Source of the DNA: an uncultured Lachnospiraceae bacterium
Lineage (GTDB): Bacteria > Bacillota > Clostridia > Lachnospirales > Lachnospiraceae
Direction: 5' to 3'
NCBI GenBank assembly: GCA_910586615.1
Contig: CAJUJP010000009.1
Span: 38,978-102,977, forward strand
DNA length: 64,000 bases
Shown here: positions 50,847 to 60,900 of the stretch, one piece after another
Layout: every line of letters starts with the position of its first letter
How positions within the stretch are numbered: position 1 is the first letter of the stretch
Program-made: the position numbers and the translations under genes
The notes under the pieces: model-generated
The model's input: the letters and a program-made list of their open reading frames with translations, nothing else
What the model was told of the DNA's origin: nothing
Database searches by the model: none

Positions 50847-51455
50847 ATGAACGAGAAATTTTTTGATTTAAAAAAAGAGAAACAGGACCGCATGATCAAT
50901 GCTGCGCTCAAGATTTTTGCATCTAACGGTTACAAACATGCAAGTACAGATGATATCGTCTCCGAAGCCGGAATCAGCAAAGGGCTTCTTTTTCATTATT
51001 TTGGAAGTAAACTGGGACTTTATACATTTTTATATGACTACAGCGTTAGATTTATGAAACTGGAACTGACAACAGGCGTGTCGTCTTCGGCAGACGATTA
51101 TTTTGCGATCAGAAAACAGATTGAATTTGCCAAGATGCAGGTGCTCAAGAACTATCCATACATGCAGCAGTTCCTTGACCGCTGTGCCTCTGAAAACGTA
51201 AGCGAAGCACTGATGGCAACCGAGAGCCAGCGCAGCGTAATCCAGGATGTTTATGCCGCCCTCAAAAATCAGGCGGACAGCTCCCGATTCGTGGAAAGCG
51301 TGTCTCCTGAGAAGCTGGATGCCATGCTGGACTATACCATCAGTGGGTTGATGACAACCCGTTTCCGTGATGATTCTTTTCAGCCCGAAATGCTTTACGA
51401 AGAAATCGTGTCTTATCTGGAAATGCTGAAACGGATTTCTTACAGGAAGTCATAA
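50847..51455 (+). CDS. TetR/AcrR family transcriptional regulator
   Basis: A 202-residue regulator. The N-terminal DNA-binding domain spans about 8-55: INAALKIFASNGYKHASTDD then IVSEAGISKGLLFHYFGSKL, the classic TetR helix-turn-helix. The C-terminal domain is helical with no recognisable ligand signature. GGGGAA lies before the ATG. No transporter or enzyme gene is adjacent on the same strand, so the target is not evident. It faces the MocR-type gene, with a shared terminator between. Confidence 0.92.
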   Translation: MNEKFFDLKKEKQDRMINAALKIFASNGYKHASTDDIVSEAGISKGLLFHYFGSKLGLYTFLYDYSVRFMKLELTTGVSSSADDYFAIRKQIEFAKMQVLKNYPYMQQFLDRCASENVSEALMATESQRSVIQDVYAALKNQADSSRFVESVSPEKLDAMLDYTISGLMTTRFRDDSFQPEMLYEEIVSYLEMLKRISYRKS

Positions 51456-51478
51456 TCTTTGTTCAGAATCAGAAGCAG

Positions 51479-51508
51479 CTTTCAGACAATCATATGAATC
51501 GTCTGAAA
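51479..51508. repeat. Hairpin after the TetR gene
   Basis: gctttcagac and gtctgaaagc pair perfectly around 13 bases, between the TetR stop and the terminator. It may be an operator or an RNA end structure. Confidence 0.4.
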
Positions 51509-51526
51509 GCCGAAAAGTTAAACAAA

Positions 51527-51577
51527 CCTGACTGTACCCCAGTATCATGATACTTCGGACTACAGCCAGGCTTTTTT
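51527..51577 (+). terminator. Shared terminator of the TetR and MocR-type genes
   Basis: The long stem cctg-ctgta-ccc-agtatcatgatact-gg-tacag-cagg is followed by cttttttt on the plus strand. The MocR-type stop codon (51560-51562) lies inside the stem. On the minus strand no T-tract follows directly. Confidence 0.75.
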
Positions 51578-53146
51578 TAACAATATCAGTCCATCTCGAA
51601 TTTCATCCATAGTCAGCGCGCCATATCCCAATATAAGAGTTGCCGGATTCTGCTCACTCGTGTCGCAGCCTTCTGTCTCAGGAGCCTTCGCCACGTTCTC
51701 TACATCTGCAAATTTTTCCGGTTCAAAATCCCCGAAAGCTTCCTTACCACTCTCCGCCCCGCCACTTTCTCCCATTCTGAAGTCTTCCATGCCGTAAACC
51801 CTGACTCCTTCTGCGGCTGCCGCCAGCGTCAGCATTTCCTCACTGCGCCCCAGCCGGTCTGTCAGAAGCACATGCAGTCCCGCATTGCCGCCGGATATGC
51901 GAAAGCCTTTCTCAAAACTTTTCAACCCGTTCAAGATCAGATCATGCTTTTCACGATACTGCTTTCGCATCTTATTCAGATACCGTTCAAAATATCCGTC
52001 CTGTATAAATTCATTTAATACGGTCTGATCGATTCTGGAAACAGTGGACGCATAAAAGCCGCAGACACTGCGGTACCGCTCCAGAAGCGGATAGGGCAGA
52101 ACCATATAACTGATACGGATCGCCGGTGCAATGGCTTTGGAAAAAGTGCCGATATACACTACCCGGCCGCCGTTGTCGGATGCCTGCAGAGAAGGCAGCG
52201 GCTTACCTTTGTAACGAAATTCACTGTCATAATCATCTTCGATCAGATACCGGCCCGGCTCTTCTGCCGCCCATTTGAGTAATTCCATCCGTCTTCCGAT
52301 GGGCATGGATACTCCTGTAGGATACTGGTGAGAAGGCATCACATAGGCTACTCTCGCATCTGTCTTGCGCAGGCAGTCCACCCGGATTCCGTTTTCATCC
52401 ATGGGCACAAGGCTCACCGGATAGGCACAGGAGCGAAAAACCTTATAAGCCCGGACATAAGTAGGGTTTTCCATAGCTACAGGAACATGGCGTCCCAGAA
52501 TTTTTTCCAACAAAAGAAGCAGGTAATCATTTCCTGCTCCGATAATAATCTGTTCCGGTTCACAATTAACTCCACGGGATCCGTGCAGATAACGACAGAT
52601 CGTCGTCCTCAAACTCAGATCGCCCTGAGGCTCACCCAGAGAAAACATTTTACTATTAGCATCTACAAGAATATTCTTGGTAATCTTTTTCCATGTAGCA
52701 TATGGAAAATAGCGCATGTCGATGGCATTGGGCGAAAAATCACAGCAAATCCGTGCTTCTGCTGACTGCGAAGCCTGCCCTGTCCCCGGCATCGCATCCC
52801 GTGAAGTTTTCCCCGGCTGCATCTGTCCGCCGCCGGCTCCGGATTTTCCGTCATCTGTGCGCCGCATCACCTGGTCCATCGCATACAGATCTTCCATAGC
52901 ACTGACAAAATACCCTTTCCGGGATCTTGCTTCCAGATATCCTTCGGAAACAAGCTGTCCGTAAGCCATATCCACCGTTGTACGCGATACCTGCAGATAA
53001 TCCGCCAGGAATCTGGCGGAAGGCAGCTTCTCATCCTTCATCAGCCTGCCTGCCCGGATCTCCTCGCGGATATACTCGTAAATCTGCTCATATAGTGTTT
53101 GTCTGCTCTCTGAATCTAACTCAATATGAATCGGTAATTCTTTCAT
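51560..53146 (-). CDS. MocR/PdxR-type GntR regulator with aminotransferase-like domain
   Basis: A 528-residue regulator. Residues about 10-75 are a GntR winged helix (YEQIYEYIREEIRAGRLMKD, LPSARFLADYLQVSRTTVDM). A Gly/Arg-rich linker follows, then an aminotransferase class I fold (FSPNAIDMRYFPYATWKKI, IIGAGNDYLLLLLEKIL, YLIEDDYDSEFRY). The PLP-binding Lys lies in VYIGTFSKAIAPAIRISY. Near the C terminus is an acidic insert not usual in the family (about 455-505). Such regulators respond to PLP or amino compounds and often control a divergent neighbour; none is obvious here. Confidence 0.92.
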   Translation of the reverse strand: MKELPIHIELDSESRQTLYEQIYEYIREEIRAGRLMKDEKLPSARFLADYLQVSRTTVDMAYGQLVSEGYLEARSRKGYFVSAMEDLYAMDQVMRRTDDGKSGAGGGQMQPGKTSRDAMPGTGQASQSAEARICCDFSPNAIDMRYFPYATWKKITKNILVDANSKMFSLGEPQGDLSLRTTICRYLHGSRGVNCEPEQIIIGAGNDYLLLLLEKILGRHVPVAMENPTYVRAYKVFRSCAYPVSLVPMDENGIRVDCLRKTDARVAYVMPSHQYPTGVSMPIGRRMELLKWAAEEPGRYLIEDDYDSEFRYKGKPLPSLQASDNGGRVVYIGTFSKAIAPAIRISYMVLPYPLLERYRSVCGFYASTVSRIDQTVLNEFIQDGYFERYLNKMRKQYREKHDLILNGLKSFEKGFRISGGNAGLHVLLTDRLGRSEEMLTLAAAAEGVRVYGMEDFRMGESGGAESGKEAFGDFEPEKFADVENVAKAPETEGCDTSEQNPATLILGYGALTMDEIRDGLILLKKAWL

Positions 53147-53249
53147 TTATTCTGTAGTCGTCTGTCGGCCGGCACTGACTTTCCTGTTCCACAGCCTCTT
53201 ATCCTGCCTGCAAAACATTGTCTCTCCTCCTCAGCCAGACGTTTTCCTG

Positions 53250-54110
53250 TTATTTCCTTGCAGCATTCTTTTCCTTGATCTTCTTCATCAGCATCTCTTT
53301 GATATCCCGCGCCTTGTCTTTCATACGGGGATTCGCCGTGGGTGACTGAAGAATGCCTGTGATCAGACGGCTGGATACGTCATACTGTTCAAACCGCATC
53401 GCCGTAACAGCAATCAGGTAATCAACCGTGGGTTCATCCATACCGCACATCGGGAAACTCTCTGTCTGTCGCGCTGCCAGAAAACCTTCCAGCGCATTAC
53501 GGAGAAATTCGTTCTCTTCGGTCTCACACTGCTTCTTCTGCTCTTCATAATCCGGCTGGCTTGCATCCAGATGCTCTGCCTTACCGCGCAGAAGCCATGC
53601 CGTCTTCAGACAGATATACGCCTTCTCACTGGATCTGGTCTGTTTCACAATGGCATTCGCCAGCGTCAGTTTATAGCGTTCCAGCGCTTCATCATAAGTA
53701 TAGATTTCTTTTACTTCCTTCTGCGGCTTAAAAGTAGCGGAGATAGTCTTCTTAATGTTTTTCGCCTGAGGAGAAGTCACAAATTTGAAAAATCTGCTCA
53801 GCGCCGCATATCCACAATATGGACACAGTATAATATCGTATTTCAGCAGGTCGATCTGCTCGTAGCGCGGTCTTAAATCCAGATCACTGCCTGCCAGCTT
53901 CGCCTTACCGATCTTAACGGTTCTTGCTTTAAATTCTTTGTCACAGATCGGACAGGTAAAAGACTTGTCAAACAGGAAATCCTGTTCCTGCACCGTATGG
54001 GCCGCCTTGCCATCCGGTCCGCCTTCCTCTTTCTTAGGTGCCTCATACAGATCCATGTTCTCCAGATTACTTAATCCAAACTGCTCTAACCCCGACAATA
54101 ATCCTGCCAT
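53250..54110 (-). CDS. DUF2225 zinc-ribbon protein
   Basis: A 286-residue cytoplasmic protein. After a short N-terminal region (MAGLLSGLEQFGLSNLENMD) come a CPICDKEF motif and, about 45 residues on, CPYCGYAALSRFFK: two CxxC pairs forming a zinc ribbon. The C-terminal half is helical and repeat-like, as in TPR proteins (RYKLTLANAIVKQ, LKTAWLLRGKAEHL, AVTAMRFEQYDVSSRLI). This matches DUF2225, common in Firmicutes and of unknown role. The start at 54110 has GGAGG seven bases upstream. Confidence 0.88.
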   Translation of the reverse strand: MAGLLSGLEQFGLSNLENMDLYEAPKKEEGGPDGKAAHTVQEQDFLFDKSFTCPICDKEFKARTVKIGKAKLAGSDLDLRPRYEQIDLLKYDIILCPYCGYAALSRFFKFVTSPQAKNIKKTISATFKPQKEVKEIYTYDEALERYKLTLANAIVKQTRSSEKAYICLKTAWLLRGKAEHLDASQPDYEEQKKQCETEENEFLRNALEGFLAARQTESFPMCGMDEPTVDYLIAVTAMRFEQYDVSSRLITGILQSPTANPRMKDKARDIKEMLMKKIKEKNAARK

Positions 54111-54200
54111 CGTACATCCTCCCAATCATAACTGTCTCTATTGATATCGAGCCCGCGAATCCGCAGGCAAAATTGTTCGCCCTGTTAATCTCCGAAAAAA

Positions 54201-54240
54201 GTTCTCCTCATATTTCGAACCTGCGAAGCGAACCTGTAAA
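54201..54240 (-). repeat. REP-like palindromic element, diverged copy 4
   Basis: On the minus strand tttacaggttcgcttcgcag followed by gttcgaaatatgaggagaac matches the core of copies 1-3 (tttacgagattcgcttcgcg and so on) with several changes. Confidence 0.5.
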
Positions 54241-54283
54241 ATTAATCGTGAAGAGATTCACTCTTTTTTATTCTCTCACATTT

Positions 54284-56122
54284 TTATTTTTTCGGCAATA
54301 CATAAGAACTCTTAAGTGACACAATTCTGTTGAACACCAGCGCATCCGGTCTGGAATCTTTACAGTCCACACAGAAAAAGCCCTGTCTGACAAACTGAAA
54401 ACTGTCATAAGCCCCGGCGCCTCTGACTGACGGCTCAACATAACATTCCTTCAGAACCTTCAAAGAATCCGGATTCAAATTCAGACTGCCGTCATCGTTA
54501 TAAACGCCTTTTTCCTCATCAATGATGTTCTCGTATAGTCTGACTTCCGCTTTCACCGCATCCGCGGCGGATACCCAGTGTATGGTTCCCTTCACTTTAC
54601 GTCCGTCTGGGCTGTTGCCGCCCTTCGACGCAGGATCATAAGTACAGTGTACCACCGTAACTTTGCCGTTTTCATCCTTTTCACAGCTTACGCACTTCAC
54701 GAAATATGCACTCATCAGACGAACTTCGTTACCGGGGAAAAGTCTGAAATATTTCTTCGGCGGCTCCTCCATGAAATCTTCCCTGTCTATATACAACTCC
54801 CCGGAAAAAGGAACTGTTCTCCTGCCCAGAGATTCGTTTTCAGGATTGTTGACAATCTCAAGCTGCTCCGTCTGCCCTTCGGGATAATTGTCAATCACCA
54901 GCTTCACCGGATCAAGCACCGCCATGACACGGGAACGCTTCATCTTCAGGTCTTCCCTGATACAGTATTCAAGCATGGAATACTCAGCAGAGGAATTAGC
55001 CTTGGACACACCACACAGATCCACAAACAGTCTCAGCGATTCCGGTGTAAAGCCTCTTCGCCTGAGGGCCGCGATAGATACGAGACGGGGATCATCCCAG
55101 CCGTCCACGATACCGTCCTCAACCAGTTTCTTGATATATCTTTTTCCAGTGACCACATTGGTCAAATACATCTTCGCAAATTCGATCTGCTTTGGCGGAT
55201 GGGGGTACTCAAGTTCCTCCACCACCCAATTATATAAAGGTCTGTGATCTTCAAACTCCAATGTACAGATAGAATGGGTTATGCCTTCAATGGCATCCTC
55301 GATCGGATGGGCATAATCATACATCGGATAGATGCACCATTTATCCCCTGTATTCTGGTGGGATAAGTGGGCCACACGGTACAAAATCGGATCCCGCATG
55401 TTGATGTTGGGTGAGGACATGTCAATTCTGGCCCGGAGTGTCTTCTCTCCGTCAGCATATCTGCCCTCTTTCATCTCTTCAAACAGGCGCAGGTTCTCTT
55501 CCACACTTCTGTCTCTGTTGGGATCGTCTTTACCCGGCTCGGTCAATGTTCCCCGATACTCCCGCATCTGTTCTGCCGTCAGATCCGAAACATAAGCCTT
55601 GCCTTTTCTGATCAGCTTAAGCGCGCCTTCATACATCTGTTCAAAATAATCGGACGCAAAAAAGAGTCTGTCCTCGAAATCCGCGCCGAGCCACTGGACA
55701 TCGGCCTTGATAGATTCTACAAACTCACTTTTCTCCTTGGTCGGATTCGTGTCATCAAAACGGAGATTAAATTTGCCGCCGTACTGCTTCGCCAGTCCCG
55801 AATTCAGCAGAATGCTCTTGGCATGACCGATGTGAAGATAGCCGTTGGGTTCCGGAGGAAATCTGGTATTGACGCTGTCACAAACGCCTTCCGCCAGATC
55901 CTTATCGATGATCTGCTCGATAAAGTTCCTTGATATAGTCTTATTCTCTTCTGCCGCCGTTATTTCTGTCAGCGTCTGCGGTATCTCTTGCTTTGCTGTC
56001 GTTTCCGCAGTTTCTTTCTTCACTGCTGTTTCTGCCGCCCCTTCCGGGGTCTCTTTCTTTGCTGTTACTTCTGAAGTCTCTCCAAATACGGATTCTGTTA
56101 TGCTCTTATCATTCTCGCTCAT
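54284..56122 (-). CDS. glnS: Glutaminyl-tRNA synthetase with N-terminal extension
   Basis: Class I synthetase that charges tRNA-Gln. The catalytic core starts near residue 64 and shows the HIGH motif in TRFPPEPNGYLHIGHAKSIL, FDDTNPTKEKSEFVESIK and WDDPRLVSIAALRRRGFTPE. The bacterial GlnRS anticodon-binding beta-barrels follow (KGTIHWVSAADAVKAEVRLY, FQFVRQGFFCVD). The first 63 residues are an extra low-complexity segment rich in Glu, Thr, Ala and Lys (AAETAVKKETAETTAKQEI) not present in Escherichia coli GlnRS. AAGGAG lies before the ATG. Presence of GlnRS means this organism does not depend only on the transamidation route. Confidence 0.96.
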   Translation of the reverse strand: MSENDKSITESVFGETSEVTAKKETPEGAAETAVKKETAETTAKQEIPQTLTEITAAEENKTISRNFIEQIIDKDLAEGVCDSVNTRFPPEPNGYLHIGHAKSILLNSGLAKQYGGKFNLRFDDTNPTKEKSEFVESIKADVQWLGADFEDRLFFASDYFEQMYEGALKLIRKGKAYVSDLTAEQMREYRGTLTEPGKDDPNRDRSVEENLRLFEEMKEGRYADGEKTLRARIDMSSPNINMRDPILYRVAHLSHQNTGDKWCIYPMYDYAHPIEDAIEGITHSICTLEFEDHRPLYNWVVEELEYPHPPKQIEFAKMYLTNVVTGKRYIKKLVEDGIVDGWDDPRLVSIAALRRRGFTPESLRLFVDLCGVSKANSSAEYSMLEYCIREDLKMKRSRVMAVLDPVKLVIDNYPEGQTEQLEIVNNPENESLGRRTVPFSGELYIDREDFMEEPPKKYFRLFPGNEVRLMSAYFVKCVSCEKDENGKVTVVHCTYDPASKGGNSPDGRKVKGTIHWVSAADAVKAEVRLYENIIDEEKGVYNDDGSLNLNPDSLKVLKECYVEPSVRGAGAYDSFQFVRQGFFCVDCKDSRPDALVFNRIVSLKSSYVLPKK

Positions 56123-56580
56123 AAATACTCCTTACAGCCACAGTCTGACTGCATTATAACTCTGATTCGACAACATTTCCCGGCCGTTTCCACATGTAAC
56201 CGCCCAAAAAATGCACCGTCTATCGATATTGTAACATAGGCTGTAAAAAATAGAAAGAAAATTTATAAAAATCTGCCGGGAGCCGGCCAGAGAGTTAAAG
56301 GCATTAAAAATTTTGCTTTCTCTCCTGGAAAAACCTTCACATGTGGCTTTGGCAAAAGCTGGAAACCGGAAATTTGTTATGGCATTTACCAAATATGTGC
56401 TTGGCTTCTTTGCCGGAATGTGATAAGATAAAATAGAACATATGTTTTGTATTTTTGTATAAATTGGAAGAAGTCTCAAATGTCAGAATGTGCTCTGCTA
56501 TTTACACGGACATGTTGTGCGATATGTCCTCCTGCTTCAAAAGCATCACCTTATGACTATCGGATACGGAGAAGGAACAA
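56123..56580. other. Divergent region between glnS and rarA
   Basis: About 460 AT-rich bases. A minus-strand frame (56132-56479) overlaps the glnS ribosome site and lacks one of its own, so I do not call a gene. No T-box-like or riboswitch structure was recognised. Confidence 0.5.
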
Positions 56581-57930
56581 ATGGAACAATTATCATTTTT
56601 TACACAGGAAACAGACCTGACTGCCCCACTTGCCAGCCGCTTAAGGCCGCAGACACTTGAAGATTATATCGGACAGGAGCATCTCATCGGCCGTGGAAAA
56701 ATGCTCCGGCAGATGCTGGACACCGACCGGATCTCCTCCATGATCTTCTGGGGGCCTCCCGGTGTCGGAAAGACGACACTGGCGAAAATCATCGCAAATA
56801 TGACCCATTCCTCGTTTGTGGATTTCAGCGCGGTGACAAGCGGCATCAGGGAAATCAAAGATGTCATGAAACAGGCGGAAGCCGACCGGATGGCCGGTCT
56901 TAAGACCATGGTTTTCGTGGACGAGATCCACCGCTTCAACAAAGCACAGCAGGATGCCTTTCTGCCCTATGTGGAAAAGGGAAGTATCATCCTCATCGGC
57001 GCCACCACGGAGAACCCTTCTTTTGAGATCAATTCGGCGCTTTTATCCCGATGTAAAGTGTTTGTACTTCAGCCCCTGAATGAAGATGACCTGCTGAAGC
57101 TCCTTCATCGTGCGCTGTGTGACCGAAAGGGACTGGGATATACTACTATTAATATAGAAGAAAGACTTCTCAAAGCCATTGCCTCTTTTGCCAACGGCGA
57201 CGCCAGAGCCGCTTTAAATACGCTTGATATGGCAGTGCTGAACGGTGAGATGAACGCCGACGGCTCCATCACGGTCAGAGAGGATGTGCTGGAACAGTGC
57301 CTTGGACGAAAAATGCTCCTGTATGACCGGAACGGCGAAGAGCACTATAACCTGATCTCCGCTCTGCACAAATCCATGCGCAACAGCGATCCCGATGCAG
57401 CAATCTACTGGCTTGCCCGTATGCTGGAAGCAGGAGAAGATCCGCTCTATATCGCAAGGCGGCTGATACGGTTTGCAAGCGAGGATGTGGGCATGGCAGA
57501 TTCCCGGGCACTGCAGGTAGCCGTGGCCGCCTATCAGGCATGTCATTTCAACGGGATGCCCGAATGCGATGTCAATCTGACCCACGCTGTGGTCTATCTT
57601 TCCATGGCGCCCAAGTCCAATGCCCTGTATATCGGATACGGCATGGCAAAATCAGATGCCCGCAGCATGTTGTCCGAACCGGTGCCTCTGCAGATCCGCA
57701 ATGGTGTTACAAAGCTGATGCAGGATCTGCACTACGGCGAAGGTTACGAATATGCCCACGACACGGAAGAGAAGCTTACCACCATGACCTGTCTGCCCGA
57801 TTCCCTTCGGGACAAAACCTATTATCATCCGGGAAATCAAGGGCAGGAAGCGTCTGTCAGATCAAGGCTGGAAGAGGTAAAAGCATTCCGTGTCTCTTCC
57901 GCAATCCCGTTTATGTCCGATAAATCATAA
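56581..57930 (+). CDS. rarA: Replication-associated recombination protein A (RarA/MgsA) AAA+ ATPase
   Basis: A 449-residue clamp-loader-related ATPase that acts at stalled replication forks and interacts with SSB. Features in order: LASRLRPQTLEDYIGQEHLI, Walker A GPPGVGKT (58-65), Walker B VFVDEIHRF (111-119), sensor GATTENPSFE, then the tetramerisation/MgsA C-terminal region (AIYWLARMLEAGEDPLYIAR, RRLIRFASEDVGMADSRAL). GAAGGA lies five bases before the ATG. The last 94 bases overlap the end of the TIR-domain gene on the other strand. Confidence 0.96.
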   Translation: MEQLSFFTQETDLTAPLASRLRPQTLEDYIGQEHLIGRGKMLRQMLDTDRISSMIFWGPPGVGKTTLAKIIANMTHSSFVDFSAVTSGIREIKDVMKQAEADRMAGLKTMVFVDEIHRFNKAQQDAFLPYVEKGSIILIGATTENPSFEINSALLSRCKVFVLQPLNEDDLLKLLHRALCDRKGLGYTTINIEERLLKAIASFANGDARAALNTLDMAVLNGEMNADGSITVREDVLEQCLGRKMLLYDRNGEEHYNLISALHKSMRNSDPDAAIYWLARMLEAGEDPLYIARRLIRFASEDVGMADSRALQVAVAAYQACHFNGMPECDVNLTHAVVYLSMAPKSNALYIGYGMAKSDARSMLSEPVPLQIRNGVTKLMQDLHYGEGYEYAHDTEEKLTTMTCLPDSLRDKTYYHPGNQGQEASVRSRLEEVKAFRVSSAIPFMSDKS

Positions 57931-60900
57931 AGTGGTATCCTGTATATGGTACGGATTCCGGTCAGGTAAATCTGTTCTGCCACACTGTCATAACCAAGGA
58001 AACCGTGTAGATGCGCCAGAAGATCACCCTCCTGTCCTGTCATGAGATAGGCATCCGTATTACCTCGTATAATGGCACGGCTGTCCCCTTCCTGATGAAT
58101 ATAGCCGCGCATTATATCGTCTAATCCATTGTATTTCTCTGGATTCTGCCGGTGACTGTCCGCCCGGCAGAAGTGTTCCGGGTCTTCGGGATCCAGGTCC
58201 AGCCTGACGATACGTCCGTCCATATATACAATATACAAGTGTCCTGTGCTTTCCGTTTCCACCCCTTCCCGGTCAAAGAACATCGTCTCAATGTACGGGA
58301 AATTGAGATCTGTCTGAGTCTGGCCTTCTATTTGACTGCTGCCTGCCGCCGCATTGGAAGTCTTACCACCTTCTCCGTTATAGGTAAAGAAAGCTTCCGT
58401 CTCTCCTATCCGGAAAAAACGTAGCGTCCGCCCTTCTTTATCCGCCACCGCACAGTATTCCAGTCCTGGATCTACCGCGACTACATCCTGAAACCGGGTA
58501 TCCTCCGCATACCGCCACTCACAGGCAGTCATTTTTGTAAGATCATATTTGTAAATCGCACTTCTGTCCCATAAAATGATATTTTCGCGCTCTCTGTCAC
58601 AACCCAGATAGTCAAAAGACCGTTCCAGCCCCAGAGGCTCAGAATGCAGGCGGTCTCCCGTTCTCGGATCCAGCACGATGATTTCGTCGGAAGTGATCAG
58701 TGCAAGAGCCTCTTGACCATTATAGTCAAAAAATAGCATTCCCTCATAACGGGAATCATTCTCATAACACCATCGCCGTTCTCCTGTGACAGCATCGAAC
58801 AAATCCACTGCAGCAGTATAGCTGTCATTGTAGAAAGCCGCCGCCAGACAGGTACCATCACCGCTCAGCGCCGAATCAAAATAATCATACTCTCCCTCGT
58901 AAAAGGTTTCCAGCCCTTCTCCTCTGGCCGTCCGGTATACTGTCATACGCCTGCTGTTATAAGGAAGTGTCACACAGTACCCGTCTCCAATGGCAAAATC
59001 CATCACATTAGAGGATGTACATGCCGGAAAAAGCGCCCCGACCATGTCTTCCCTTCGCTCCATATGCAGATAATGCCATACACCGTCCCGTGTAAAAGCC
59101 ATAAAATTATCGGTGCCGGTATAATTGCCGAGTTTGACTACTTCCACACCAAAACCGAAGAGGTCAATATAGCTGCCATCCCTTTTATCCAGGGCAACCA
59201 CGTCACTGTAACCGGAGCAGAGCACATAACTGCTGCCTTCCAGACTGGACACGGATGTCTCATAGAGCCATCCGTTATGTCGTTCATAAGTCCATGCAGG
59301 TTCACCGTTTCCTGCCAGTTCAAATGCCTGCAGACAGCTTTCCATCCCCAGCGTTACCTGCGTAAAGTCCTTTTCACCGCTGTGGTTGCTGACCACGTAA
59401 AGCCTGTCTTCATCGAACCGCAGTGATTTTACATACTCATATTCAACAGGAAATACATTTACTCTTTCTCCTGTATCCACACTGTAAACTGCAACAGCCT
59501 GTTTCTGCACATCCTCAGAATAAGGAGTGGCAAGGCTTACAGCCCAATACCGGCCGTCTGCGCTGACCGCATATTCCAGCGTGGAACGGGCTGCCATTCC
59601 TTCCAGATCCCAATCCCCTGTATAAAGAAGGCTTCCGTCATTACAGTCTACCGCCTGATAATCCTTCTCAGACAGTAAAATGGCTACTCTTCTTTCCTGA
59701 AAAACAATGATACCCACGTAGTCATCACAAGGTCTGCGGTAAGCGGGCACCGCGCTGCCGTCCGACAGATTATAAAGTATCACCTCATCCTCCACCGGTC
59801 CGAACAGACAGTCTTCACCCAGAAACGCAAGCTGGTTTTCTCCTCTTTCCGAGGAACACGTCACCTCGATTTTGACCACATCGGTCACACTATCCGGCTT
59901 CCACACCTGAGCCTGGCCCGAAGCGTCCATCGTCAGAATCCTGCTGCCCTCCGGTGACAGTTTCATCATCCTGACAGCAGTATCCGCTTCCAGAATCCGG
60001 TCCGGCAGAATCTGCTGCCCGTTTTCATATAAATAAAGGCTGTCTGACAGCGCATACACGGCTTCTGCCGGATAATCCACATTTTCTTCGATCCCGCCGC
60101 TTTCGGAAAGATCAAGCAGTGCATCCTGCGCCGTAGCCACTGCCCTCATCCGGTCACCCTCTTCCAGATAACCGGCAGCCTCCTTTGCTCTGGAAACAGC
60201 GGTATTCCGCTTTGCCTCCCGGTACTGCTCCGCTATTTCCCGGGCCTGAGCCGTGATTTCCTCGGACTGTGCGGTAATCTGTGTATTCTGTTCTTTAATC
60301 TGAATGTTCTGATGTTTGATCTGCAGTGCCATTCCGGTACTCACCACACCAAACAAAAGACATGCCGCACTGATCGACACTGATGTCATAAGAATCTTAT
60401 GCAGTCTCTGTTCCTTATGACGCTGTTTCAGGTCATCATAGTTACAGTCAAACATAGGCGCTGCAAGACGCAGCAGTTCACTGCCGATCTTCTTACGGAT
60501 TTCTTTCCGGTCTGCCCCGCGTACATCTGCCGCCAGCGGTTCCACTGGAATCCTCTTCTTTACAACACTGCCATCAGGCCGGTGTTCTTCCACTTCACGG
60601 TACAACAGTTCCTCCGGAAAAGAGATATCAGGTTCTCCCTCCACCAATACCGCGAGTACATGCTCCCTGTCATGCATTTCGATAAAAGTCTCGATCTCCT
60701 TGCGGCACCACATTGACTCCGGGAGTCTGGGGGAACAGATCACGATCAGATATTCGGAATTTCTAAGGGCTTCGGTAATCGGGTCCGCCAGATTGGTCAC
60801 CAGCGGCAGTTCCTCTTTATCCCGAAAAACACGATTGATTTTTGTCTTGACCGATTTGGTCACATACCCTGCACGATCCAAAACAGAAGTGTCAGAGTTA

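Noticed and set aside
56132..56479. Minus-strand frame of 115 codons upstream of glnS
   Set aside because: It has no ribosome site, overlaps the glnS leader and has no recognisable composition or fold; it is best seen as a chance frame in AT-rich DNA.
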